This document shows, piece by piece, positions 7,567 to 13,939 of a stretch of DNA of 15,641 nt. The translations under genes and the position numbers were made by a program. Each line of letters begins with the position of its first letter. Positions within the stretch are counted from its first letter, which is position 1. The stretch spans positions 1 through 15,641 of the forward strand of contig CAUVOF010000051.1 of the NCBI GenBank assembly GCA_963553325.1, in the 5' to 3' direction. Source of the stretch: Cardiobacterium sp963553325 (GTDB taxonomy: Bacteria; Pseudomonadota; Gammaproteobacteria; Cardiobacteriales; Cardiobacteriaceae). The notes beneath the pieces were generated by a model that saw nothing but the letters and a program-made list of their open reading frames with translations, was not told the DNA's origin and ran no database searches.

Positions 7567-7601
7567 TTTCATGAAACGATGCAATTTTAGCATTTTGCAT
7601 C
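7567..7601. promoter_or_regulatory. MetR-type operator region between metR and metE
   Basis: Two dyads lie here. TTTCATGAAA at 7567-7576 contains TTCA and TGAA half-sites like those of known MetR boxes, though in the opposite arrangement. GATGCAA at 7578-7584 and TTGCATC at 7595-7601 are perfect inverted copies 10 bp apart and overlap the metE -35. A centred TGC(N7)GCA fits the LysR T-N11-A pattern. The sites are seen directly; assigning them to MetR is inference from position. Confidence 0.55.
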
Positions 7602-7622
7602 ATGATGACCGCCCGCTATAGT
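7594..7622 (+). promoter_or_regulatory. Putative metE promoter
   Basis: A -35-like TTTGCA at 7594-7599 and a -10-like TATAGT at 7617-7622 are spaced by 17 bp and lie 33 bp before the metE ATG. The -35 is poor and overlaps the proposed operator, as expected for an activator-dependent promoter. Confidence 0.55.
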
Positions 7623-7654
7623 GCGCCCTTTCTTTGACCTATTAAGGAGTAACC

Positions 7655-9934
7655 ATGACTGTCATCCACAACCTCGGCTTTCCGCGTATCGGCGCGAAAC
7701 GTGAACTGAAATTTGCGCAGGAAGCCTACTGGAAAGGCGAGACCACTGCCGCCGAACTGCAAGAAGTCGCCAAAGCGCTGCGCGCGCGCCACTGGCAAAA
7801 CCAGGCCGGTTTTGACTATGTGCCGGTTGGCGATTTCACCCTTTACGACCATGTGCTCGACATGAGCGTTACCCTCGGCAACCTGCCGGCACGCGCCTAC
7901 GAAGGCGGCGGCGACGAGCTGGACGCCTTCTTCCGCACCGCGCGCGGCCGCAGCCCGATTGACAAGGGCGCAGGCGTTGCCGCGGGTGAGATGACCAAAT
8001 GGTTCAACAGCAACTACCACTACATCGTCCCCGAATTTGACGCGAACACCAGCTTCAAACTCAACCCGCAGCGTCTGCTTGACCAAATCAAGGAAGCACA
8101 AGCGCTCGGCGTAAAAAGCGTCAAGCCGGTCATCATCGGCCCGGTAACTTACCTCTGGCTCGGCAAGAGCAAGGACGACAGCGACCGCCTCGCCCTGCTG
8201 GAACGCCTGCTGCCCGTTTACAAACAACTGCTGAACGAACTGGCGCAAGCCGGTGCCGAATGGGTGCAAATCGACGAACCCTGCCTGGTTACCACGCTTG
8301 ACAAAGACTGGCGCCAAGCGGTGAAAACGGCCTATCACGAATTAAACCGCACCACGCCGAAAATCCTGCTCACCACCTACTTCAGCGATTTCGGCGATAA
8401 CCTCAACCTCTTGCACGAGCTGCCGGTCGATGGCGTCCACCTCGACACCATCAATGCCGCCAGCGAAATCAACAAACTGGTTGACCTGCTGCCTGCGACC
8501 AAAGTCATCTCGCTCGGCGTCGTCGATGGCCGCAACATCTGGAAAGCCGACCTCAACCGCCTGCTCGACACCCTCGAACCCATCCGCGCCCGCCTCGGCG
8601 ACCGTCTCTGGCTTGCGCCTTCCAGCTCGCTCTTGCACGTACCGGTTGACCTTGACCAAGAAGAGAGCCTCGACCCGGAAATCAAAAACTGGCTCGCCTA
8701 CGCCCTGCAAAAACTGGAAGAACTGCGCGTCCTGAAAAAAGCGCTCGATGGCGGCCGCGACAGCGTCAAAGCCGAACTCGATGCCAACGCCGCCGCGCAC
8801 AAAGCACGCCGCGAATCTGCCCGCGTTCACAACCCGGCAGTCAAAGCGCGCGTCGCCGCCGTTACCCCGGACATGGCAAACCGCAAATCCCCCTACGCCG
8901 CGCGCGCGCCGAAACAGCACGCTGCCATCAACCAGCCGCTGTTCCCGACCACCACCATCGGTTCCTTCCCGCAAACCGCGGAAATCCGCAAATCGCGCAG
9001 CGACTACAAAAAAGGCGCGATTAGCGAAGCACAATACATCGCCGACATGCAGGCAGACATCCGCCAATGCGTGCAAATCCAGGAAGAGCTGGACATCGAC
9101 GTCCTCGTGCACGGCGAAGCCGAGCGCAACGACATGGTCGAATACTTCGGCGAGCAGCTTGACGGCTACGTCTTCACCCGCTTCGCCTGGGTACAATCCT
9201 ACGGCTCACGCTGCGTCAAACCGCCGGTCATCTTCGGCGACATCTCTCGCCCGAAAGCGATGACCGTGCAATGGAGCGAATACGCACAAAGCCTGACCAA
9301 GCGCCCGATGAAAGCGATGCTCACCGGCCCGGTAACCATCCTCAACTGGTCATTCGTGCGCGACGACCAGCCGCGTGCCGACACCTGCCTGCAAATCGCC
9401 CTTGCCATCCGCGACGAAGTATTGGATTTGGAAAAAGCCGGCCTCGGCGTCATCCAAATCGACGAACCGGCACTGCGCGAAGGGCTGCCGCTGAAAAAAG
9501 AACAATGGCAAGCCTACCTCGACTGGACAGTGCACGCCTTCCGCGTCTGCGCCAACGGCGTTGAAGACCAAACGCAAATCCACACCCACATGTGCTACAG
9601 CGAATTCAACGATATCATGCAGGCGATTGCCGATCTCGACGCCGATGTCATCACCATCGAAACCTCGCGTTCTGATATGGAATTGCTCAAAGCCTTCGAT
9701 GACTTCAACTACCCGAACGAAATCGGCCCTGGCGTCTATGACATCCACTCACCGAACGTGCCGAGCGTCGAAAGCATGGTTGATTTGATGGAAAAAGCGC
9801 TGAAACAAATCCCGAAAGAGCGCCTCTGGGTCAACCCGGACTGCGGCCTGAAAACCCGCGCCTGGCCGGAAACCAAAGCGGCACTCGCCAACATGGTGGA
9901 AGCAGCGAAAATCCTGCGTAAGAAATACGCCTGA
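7655..9934 (+). CDS. metE: Cobalamin-independent methionine synthase MetE
   Basis: A 759-residue enzyme, the usual length. It transfers a methyl group from 5-methyltetrahydropteroyl-triglutamate to homocysteine as the last step of methionine synthesis in the cytosol. The N-terminus LGFPRIGAKRELK is diagnostic, and the second barrel begins at about 430 with FPTTTIGSFPQT. All four zinc ligands are present: H645 and C647 in HMCYSEF, E669 in ETSRSDMELL and C730 in NPDCGLKTR. They are offset by +4 from the E. coli enzyme. The AAGGAG ribosome binding site at 7644-7649 fixes the ATG at 7655. It is transcribed away from its presumed regulator metR and ends at a strong terminator about 30 bp downstream. 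Expression probably rises when homocysteine accumulates. The zinc ligands are intact and nothing suggests a defect. Confidence 0.98.
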   Translation: MTVIHNLGFPRIGAKRELKFAQEAYWKGETTAAELQEVAKALRARHWQNQAGFDYVPVGDFTLYDHVLDMSVTLGNLPARAYEGGGDELDAFFRTARGRSPIDKGAGVAAGEMTKWFNSNYHYIVPEFDANTSFKLNPQRLLDQIKEAQALGVKSVKPVIIGPVTYLWLGKSKDDSDRLALLERLLPVYKQLLNELAQAGAEWVQIDEPCLVTTLDKDWRQAVKTAYHELNRTTPKILLTTYFSDFGDNLNLLHELPVDGVHLDTINAASEINKLVDLLPATKVISLGVVDGRNIWKADLNRLLDTLEPIRARLGDRLWLAPSSSLLHVPVDLDQEESLDPEIKNWLAYALQKLEELRVLKKALDGGRDSVKAELDANAAAHKARRESARVHNPAVKARVAAVTPDMANRKSPYAARAPKQHAAINQPLFPTTTIGSFPQTAEIRKSRSDYKKGAISEAQYIADMQADIRQCVQIQEELDIDVLVHGEAERNDMVEYFGEQLDGYVFTRFAWVQSYGSRCVKPPVIFGDISRPKAMTVQWSEYAQSLTKRPMKAMLTGPVTILNWSFVRDDQPRADTCLQIALAIRDEVLDLEKAGLGVIQIDEPALREGLPLKKEQWQAYLDWTVHAFRVCANGVEDQTQIHTHMCYSEFNDIMQAIADLDADVITIETSRSDMELLKAFDDFNYPNEIGPGVYDIHSPNVPSVESMVDLMEKALKQIPKERLWVNPDCGLKTRAWPETKAALANMVEAAKILRKKYA

Positions 9935-9957
9935 TAACTGGCGCAAAATTGACGCAT

Positions 9958-9990
9958 AAAAAAGCGGTGCCACGGCACCGCTTTTGTTTT
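9958..9990 (+). terminator. metE rho-independent terminator
   Basis: GCGGTGCC at 9964-9971 and GGCACCGC at 9974-9981 form a strong stem, extended by flanking A's and T's. TTTTGTTTT follows. The A-run on the left side would let it work on the minus strand as well. Confidence 0.9.
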
Positions 9991-10015
9991 GCCTGACAGC
10001 ACCCTGTATCGCTCA

Positions 10016-10168
10016 TATAGCGATACTCACAAAGTTCTGTACAAGGCGCACCGCCGAAGACAGTACAACTAGTACGGCGCGGGTTTCCCTATAAAATGGC
10101 TTCGCCATTTTCTAGGGTGCCCGGTCAGGTGGTGCAACACAGTACAGGACTTTGTGAGGATTGCTATA
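10016..10168. mobile_element. Correia-like MITE, 153 bp (long form)
   Basis: Terminal inverted repeats of 27 bp at 10016-10042 and 10142-10168 match at 24 positions. They begin TATAGCGATACTCACAAAG on the left and end GTGAGGATTGCTATA on the right. The TATAG/CTATA ends suggest insertion at TA. The reverse complement of 10058-10075, GTACTAGTTGTACTGTCT, closely resembles the internal part of the Neisseria Correia element as I remember it. The length matches its roughly 155-bp form. The element sits between the metE and pcnB terminators, at convergent 3' ends. It has no coding capacity, and the transposase that moved it must be elsewhere. Confidence 0.75.
10087..10117. repeat. Long hairpin at the centre of the 153-bp MITE
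   Basis: CCCTATAAAATGGC at 10087-10100 pairs with GCCATTTTCTAGGG at 10104-10117 (13 of 14) around a 3-nt loop. It lies in the middle of the element, in a position comparable to the extra internal segment of long Correia elements, but I do not recognise its sequence. Confidence 0.65.
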
Positions 10169-10197
10169 AAAAAACCCGCTGCAAAGGCGGGTTTTTT
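10169..10197 (-). terminator. Bidirectional terminator after pcnB
   Basis: AAAAAACCCGC at 10169-10179 and GCGGGTTTTTT at 10187-10197 form a perfect 11-bp stem with a 7-nt loop, 4 bp beyond the pcnB stop. The A and T arms make it a good intrinsic terminator in both directions. It directly abuts the MITE. Confidence 0.9.
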
Positions 10198-10201
10198 ATC
10201 T

Positions 10202-11491
10202 TCAGTCGTGTTTTCTGCGGCGATTGCGCCAGCGGTTACGCGGTGGCGGGTTGTCGCTGACGACGGTGTCGCTTTCTTGTTGCAGGGTTGTCCACAGCTC
10301 GACGAGTTCGCTTAAGTCTTCGCCCGCGGCATGGCGGACGACGAGGAAGTCGTAGGCGGCGCGGAAGCGCGGATGCGCGAGGACGCCGTGCATTTTGCGG
10401 GCGTTGCCACGCGCCGCTTGTTCGAGGCGTGCTTGTAGCGTCCAGATTTCGCGAATCATGCCGCGCAGCCGCACCGGGATGGAGACGCGCTCGCTGGCGG
10501 CAATTTGGACGAGGTCAATGGCCTCGTGCATGGCGCTGTGCCAGTTGTCGCGTTCTTTGAGCAAGCCGCGGTATTGCAGTTGATAGACTGGCCAGAGGAT
10601 GGCGGCAAGGAGGAAGGCGATGGTAACGGGTTTGTTGGCGGCGACACGTTCGTCGGTATTGGCGAGCGCAATGCGCACGATGTTTTGTGCGTATTGGGCG
10701 AAGGCGCTGTTTTTGTGCTGGAAGGTCTTGGCGGTGTCGGGAAAGAGGGCGGCAAAGAGGCCGTAATCCTGCAGGATATCGAAGCAGCTTGCGCCGTAGC
10801 CGCCCATGAACAGTTTCTGCGCTTCGTCATAGAGGCGGGCAGCGGGGACGGCGCGCAGGTTGTCGCGGCAGCTGGCAATCGCCGCTTCGGTGGCGGCTTC
10901 AAGCGGCATCGCCAGTTTGGCGGCGAAGCGGGCGGCGCGCAGCATGCGTACCGGGTCTTCGGTGTAACGCGCGACCGGGTCGCCGATGATGCGGATGATG
11001 CGCTGCTCGATGTCGGCAAAGGCGCCAACGTAATCGCGGATTTGCTCGTTTTTGCTGTCGTAGTAGAGGGCGTTGATGGTGAAGTCGCGGCGGACGACGT
11101 CGTCTTCCAGCGTGCCGTAGTGGTTGTCTTCGAGGACAGAACCGTAGCTGTCGGTACGCGCTTCGCTCTCTGGCGGGGCGCGGAAGGTGGCGACTTCGAT
11201 GATGTCGTCGCGGCCGAAGTGGATATGCGCGAGGCGGAAGCGACGGCCGATGAGGCGGCAGTTGCGGAAGATGGCGGCGACTTGTTCGGGGCGGGCGCTG
11301 GTGGCGATGTCGAAGTCTTTTGGCTGTTTGCCAAGAAGCAGGTCGCGGATGCAACCGCCGACGAGGTAGGCCTCAAAACCGGCTTCGTCCAGTTGGCGCA
11401 GGATTTTTAGGGCGCGGGGGTCAATTTGCTGTGGGGTGATGGGGTGTTCGCCATGCTGGCGAATCAGCGGCGTTGTTGCGACTGTTGTCAT
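10202..11491 (-). CDS. pcnB: Poly(A) polymerase I PcnB
   Basis: A 429-residue class II nucleotidyltransferase that adds 3' poly(A) tails to RNAs and so promotes their decay. The nucleotidyltransferase head shows GGCIRDLLLG (45-54) with the metal-binding pair D59/D61 in PKDFDIAT. NCRLIGRRFRLAHI, EVATFR and RRDFTINALYY follow. PVRMLRAARFAAKL marks the head-neck region shared with CCA-adding enzymes. The C-terminal HPRFRAAYDFL and the basic tail (RNRWRNRRRKHD) are PcnB-like and argue against a tRNA CCA enzyme. The ATG at 11491 is preceded by AGGA at a good distance. The gene diverges from the FNT channel gene across 167 bp and ends at a strong terminator. folK, a common downstream partner in gammaproteobacteria, is absent here. 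Confidence 0.94.
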   Translation of the reverse strand: MTTVATTPLIRQHGEHPITPQQIDPRALKILRQLDEAGFEAYLVGGCIRDLLLGKQPKDFDIATSARPEQVAAIFRNCRLIGRRFRLAHIHFGRDDIIEVATFRAPPESEARTDSYGSVLEDNHYGTLEDDVVRRDFTINALYYDSKNEQIRDYVGAFADIEQRIIRIIGDPVARYTEDPVRMLRAARFAAKLAMPLEAATEAAIASCRDNLRAVPAARLYDEAQKLFMGGYGASCFDILQDYGLFAALFPDTAKTFQHKNSAFAQYAQNIVRIALANTDERVAANKPVTIAFLLAAILWPVYQLQYRGLLKERDNWHSAMHEAIDLVQIAASERVSIPVRLRGMIREIWTLQARLEQAARGNARKMHGVLAHPRFRAAYDFLVVRHAAGEDLSELVELWTTLQQESDTVVSDNPPPRNRWRNRRRKHD

Positions 11492-11588
11492 GCCGTCCTC
11501 ATTGTTGTTGTTCGGAGTGAGTGCCGTGTTGTGTTTCTCTGCGACGGATTCCCTGTCGGCAAGCCACGGCGGGCGCGCATTGTATCCT

Positions 11589-11618
11589 GTTACACCGTGC
11601 TAAATCCAACGTTACAAT
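11589..11618 (+). promoter_or_regulatory. Putative promoter of the FNT channel gene
   Basis: GTTACA at 11589-11594 and TACAAT at 11613-11618 are spaced by 18 bp and lie about 40 bp before the ATG at 11659. A second GTTACA begins at 11611. I found no FNR-type palindrome, which might have been expected for an anaerobic formate or nitrite channel. Confidence 0.4.
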
Positions 11619-11658
11619 GCGTCACATCCCTTCAGCAAACCTAATAAAGGAGCGAACT

Positions 11659-12426
11659 ATGGCAGACGTGCTTAACCCGAAAGACATCCTCGCAACCAGC
11701 GCCGATAAAGGCTTTGCCAAAGCGCTCAATGCTACCGACCGCCTCGCCGCCCTCGGCTTTCTCGGCGGTGCCTTTATTTCCGTCGGCTATCTTGCCTATG
11801 TGCGCATCGTCGCTGCCATGCCGCACGAACTGCTGGGACTGGGCAAATTGCTTGGTGCGGCGGTGTTTCCGGTCGGTCTGGTCTGTATTTTGCTGGGCGG
11901 CGGCGAGCTGATTACCGGCAACATGATGGCGCTGCCGGTCGCCTGGCTGAAGCGGCGCATCAGCCTGCGGCAATGGGCGCGCAATTGGGCGATTGTTACG
12001 GTAACCAACGTCCTCGGCGCGTTTTTTGTCGCCTGGTTTTTCGGTCATTACGTCGGCCTCACCGAAGGCGCGGCGTTTGCGGAAACGCTCGCCATCGCGC
12101 GCGGCAAGGTGGATGCCGGCTTCGGGCAGGCGTTGGTGTCCGGCATCGGCTGCAACTGGCTGGTGTGCATGGGCGTTTGGCTGTGCTACGGCGCGGATAC
12201 CTTCAGCGGCAAGGTGCTCGGCAGCTGGTTTCCGGTGATGGTCTTCGTCGCTATCGGCTTTCAGCACGTGGTCGCCAATATGTTCATCATTCCGGCGGCG
12301 ATTTGGGGCGGCGGCGACATCAGCTGGGCGCAGTTCGGCGAGAATATGGTGTCGGTCTATCTCGGCAATGTTCTCGGCGGCGCGATTATGGTCGGCGGGC
12401 TGTATTACGTCGCCTACCGCGACTAA
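11659..12426 (+). CDS. Formate/nitrite transporter (FNT) family channel
   Basis: A 255-residue inner-membrane protein with about six membrane helices. The FNT family forms pentameric channels for formate, nitrite or hydrosulfide. Diagnostic segments are GGGELITGNMMALP in the helix 2 re-entrant region, GIGCNWLVCMGVW, and FQHVVANMFIIPAAIW with the selectivity histidine at H203 (H209 in E. coli FocA). GNVLGGAIMVG follows near the C-terminus. The FQHVVANMFIIP form looks nearer to FocA/FdhC formate channels than to NirC, but the substrate is uncertain, so I give no symbol. The ATG at 11659 is set by AAAGGAG at 11646-11652. The frame is open further upstream, but that part is not membrane-like. It diverges from pcnB and ends at a shared terminator. 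No pfl or nir gene is adjacent. Confidence 0.9.
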   Translation: MADVLNPKDILATSADKGFAKALNATDRLAALGFLGGAFISVGYLAYVRIVAAMPHELLGLGKLLGAAVFPVGLVCILLGGGELITGNMMALPVAWLKRRISLRQWARNWAIVTVTNVLGAFFVAWFFGHYVGLTEGAAFAETLAIARGKVDAGFGQALVSGIGCNWLVCMGVWLCYGADTFSGKVLGSWFPVMVFVAIGFQHVVANMFIIPAAIWGGGDISWAQFGENMVSVYLGNVLGGAIMVGGLYYVAYRD

Positions 12427-12450
12427 AAAACCCCGCCGTAGCGGGGTTTT
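12427..12450. terminator. Bidirectional terminator shared by the FNT and lipoprotein genes
   Basis: AAAACCCCGC at 12427-12436 and GCGGGGTTTT at 12441-12450 form a perfect 10-bp stem around CGTA. It starts at the base after the FNT stop codon and lies 8 bp beyond the end of the convergent lipoprotein gene, serving both. Confidence 0.92.
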
Positions 12451-12457
12451 ACTGCAA

Positions 12458-13219
12458 TCAGCGTTTGGCGCCGAAGATGGCGGCGGTTTTGCCTTCTTCC
12501 TGGTCGTAGATACCGCTCAACTCCTCAGCCAGTGGGCCATAGAAGTTGCCGGAGACGAATTTGCCGTCCTGCTTGCCCTTAAAAGTAGAGCCTTCGATTT
12601 GCGCCTGAATGTCGCTCTTAAGCGATGTTGAGGCCAGGCTGATGTCGAGTTTTGCTGCGCCAAAATCAGCCGCTGCGCGCACCGTGCCTATTTCGGGATT
12701 GGCGAAATTGCCGTTCACCGCAACAATCGCATCGCCGGTATAGGTCGCCTTGCCGCTAATCGGCATGGTCGGAACCGGTATGCCGTGATAGAAGACGCCT
12801 GCATTACCCTTGCTGGGGTTGACCAGACCAAACTTGCTGTAGCGGTAGTTGTCATTGCTGACATAGAAGCTATTATAAGACTTGCCATCTGGCGCCTTGT
12901 ATATACCGTTCGCACCGCCATAAACCAGGATATTACCTTGCTTGACTGCACCTTGTACGTCGCGCGGCAACTGGTAGCTTTCGTTGCGATCCAGGGTCAG
13001 GGTGTATTTGTCATTGCTACTGGTCTTAGAACCTTCGCCCTTGACGTTGGCAACAACGCCTACGTAGCTGCCAGATTGTTGCTGCTGTTGCTGTTGTTGC
13101 TGCGGTTTTTGTTGCGCCTGGTTGTTGTCAGCGGCAGGCGTACCGCCGCCACCGCCACCACAGGCGGCAAGCAGCAGCGGCAGGGTAAATGCGAGGATTT
13201 TGTTCATTTTTTCTTGCAT
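12458..13219 (-). CDS. Surface lipoprotein with TbpB/fHbp-like C-terminal barrel
   Basis: A 253-residue lipoprotein. The signal peptide ends in a lipobox, LLAAC, with the lipidated Cys at 20. It is followed by six glycines (21-26), as in TbpB and factor-H-binding protein. A Gln-rich linker with nine consecutive Gln at 40-48 precedes a beta-rich body. The C-terminus GNFYGPLAEELSGIYDQ and AAIFGAKR (from 224) is the hallmark ending of the TbpB-like beta-barrel family. Members bind transferrin, factor H, haemophore or haemoglobin targets and are often flipped to the surface by Slam. The ligand cannot be read from sequence, and no Slam or TonB receptor gene is in view. The first ATG (13219) is preferred because AAGGA lies 8 nt upstream; a second ATG is four codons in. 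The DNA just before the start contains the palindrome GGAACGTTCC. Confidence 0.85.
   Translation of the reverse strand: MQEKMNKILAFTLPLLLAACGGGGGGTPAADNNQAQQKPQQQQQQQQQSGSYVGVVANVKGEGSKTSSNDKYTLTLDRNESYQLPRDVQGAVKQGNILVYGGANGIYKAPDGKSYNSFYVSNDNYRYSKFGLVNPSKGNAGVFYHGIPVPTMPISGKATYTGDAIVAVNGNFANPEIGTVRAAADFGAAKLDISLASTSLKSDIQAQIEGSTFKGKQDGKFVSGNFYGPLAEELSGIYDQEEGKTAAIFGAKR
13076..13102 (-). repeat. In-frame CAA/CAG tract encoding nine glutamines
   Basis: Nine successive Gln codons, mixed CAA and CAG, lie in the linker of the lipoprotein. Slippage would change linker length in steps of one residue without breaking the frame. Confidence 0.8.
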
Positions 13220-13220
13220 C

Positions 13221-13230
13221 GGAACGTTCC
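13221..13230. promoter_or_regulatory. Palindrome GGAACGTTCC over the lipoprotein ribosome binding site
   Basis: A perfect 10-bp palindrome begins 2 bp before the lipoprotein ATG and overlaps its Shine-Dalgarno AAGGA. It could bind a repressor or shield the ribosome site as RNA. No function is proven. Confidence 0.35.
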
Positions 13231-13388
13231 TTGGGTTTCAGAGAATGAAAAAATGCGCCATGTTGCATGGACGCGCGTCAATTTTAAGCCATTTTTACCC
13301 GCTAACTGCCCGCTAATTTTCCCCGCCTAGAATGCGCCGCACCGGTTGGCAGACGCCGCCGGCATTTTTCAACGAACACGGAGTATTT

Positions 13389-13688
13389 ATGAATAAAGCC
13401 TTTTCTTTTGCCGCCCTCGCCGCTGCTTTTGCCATGGCCAGCGCCCCGGCCTTCGCCGACGATGACCACTGGTACTACGAGAAGAACCGCAGCAGTTTCA
13501 TCACCTTTGAGAAAGCGGCGGAAGTTGCCGAGCAGGAAGTTGCCGGGACGGTAACCGATGTTGATTTCGAGCATGACTGGAACGGCGACCATTTCGAGGT
13601 CGAAGTACGCAGCAGCGATGGCAGAAAGTATGAAGTCATCATTGACGCGAAAAGCGGCAAGGTGATATCCAAACATTTGGATGACTGA
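13389..13688 (+). CDS. Small secreted PepSY-domain protein
   Basis: A 99-residue protein with a clear Sec signal peptide: MNK, a hydrophobic core, and AFA before DDD with predicted cleavage after residue 23. The mature part of about 76 residues fits one PepSY domain, with a helix (FITFEKAAEVAEQEVAG, 38-53) followed by strands (VTDVDFEHDWN, FEVEVRSSDGRKYEVIIDAKSGKV as two neighbouring stretches). PepSY proteins are periplasmic or envelope proteins often linked to protease inhibition or signalling, but the role of this one is unknown. The ATG at 13389 follows GGAG at 13380-13383. It diverges from the lipoprotein gene across 169 bp. The nested MITE starts 4 bp after its stop codon and would form the 3' end of its message. 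Confidence 0.85.
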   Translation: MNKAFSFAALAAAFAMASAPAFADDDHWYYEKNRSSFITFEKAAEVAEQEVAGTVTDVDFEHDWNGDHFEVEVRSSDGRKYEVIIDAKSGKVISKHLDD

Positions 13689-13692
13689 TTTT

Positions 13693-13899
13693 TATAGCCT
13701 TCCACCGAAAGCCTCATACGGTGTTGCGCCGCTTCGCCGTACAAATATAGCCTTCCACCGAAAGTTTTGCACTATGTCGTCTCGCCATGTAGCCACGTAC
13801 CACCTTCAGCGTTGCTCTTTGTGTAAAATTTTGAGTGGATGGCTATACGTACTGCCTTCAGCGTCGCGCCTTGTCTGAAACTCTCGGTGGAAGACTATA
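13693..13899. mobile_element. Correia-like MITE (short form) interrupted by a second copy
   Basis: The outer element starts TATAGCCTTCCACCGAAAG at 13693 and ends CTCTCGGTGGAAGACTATA at 13899. The ends are inverted copies differing at 2 of 19 positions. Its two halves, 13693-13745 and 13848-13899, are separated by a complete inner element (13746-13847) inserted at the central TA. Removing the insert and one TA copy leaves about 107 bp. From memory, the core GTACTGCCTTCAGCGTCGCG (from 13849) resembles the Neisseria Correia element. The unit lies between the convergent PepSY and unknown-protein genes. Confidence 0.72.
13746..13847. mobile_element. Inner Correia-like MITE (102 bp) nested in the outer copy
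   Basis: The left end TATAGCCTTCCACCGAAAG at 13746-13764 repeats the outer left end exactly. Extended 27-bp arms at 13746-13772 and 13821-13847 match in inverted orientation at 22 positions. The half from GTACCACCTTCAGCG (13797) parallels the outer right half from GTACTGCCTTCAGCG (13849), so the two elements are homologous. Confidence 0.72.
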
Positions 13900-13910
13900 G
13901 CGGAAGTTTG

Positions 13911-13933
13911 AAAGGGCGCATACAGCGCCCTTT
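13911..13933. terminator. Terminator after the unknown membrane-anchored protein gene
   Basis: AAAGGGCGC at 13911-13919 and GCGCCCTTT at 13925-13933 form a 9-bp stem with a 5-nt loop, 6 bp beyond the stop of the minus-strand gene. U-tracts are short in both directions. Confidence 0.7.
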
Positions 13934-13939
13934 ATCGTG

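Noticed and set aside
8342..9196. 284-codon open frame opposite metE
   Set aside because: Shadow of the intact, well-recognised metE gene.
11521..11658. Upstream extension of the FNT channel reading frame
   Set aside because: AAAGGAG before the ATG at 11659 and the family N-terminus support the shorter form.
13141..13163. Poly-Gly codons of the lipoprotein as a phase-variable homopolymer
   Set aside because: The six Gly codons are mixed, so there is no long single-base tract; the Gln tract changes only in whole codons.
13258..13270. Small dyad CCATG-TTG-CATGG between the lipoprotein and PepSY genes
   Set aside because: Five-base arms are too short to separate from chance without conservation data.
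13681..13878. 65-codon open frame across the nested MITE
   Set aside because: It overlaps the PepSY stop and runs through repeat sequence, with no ribosome binding site or protein-like composition.
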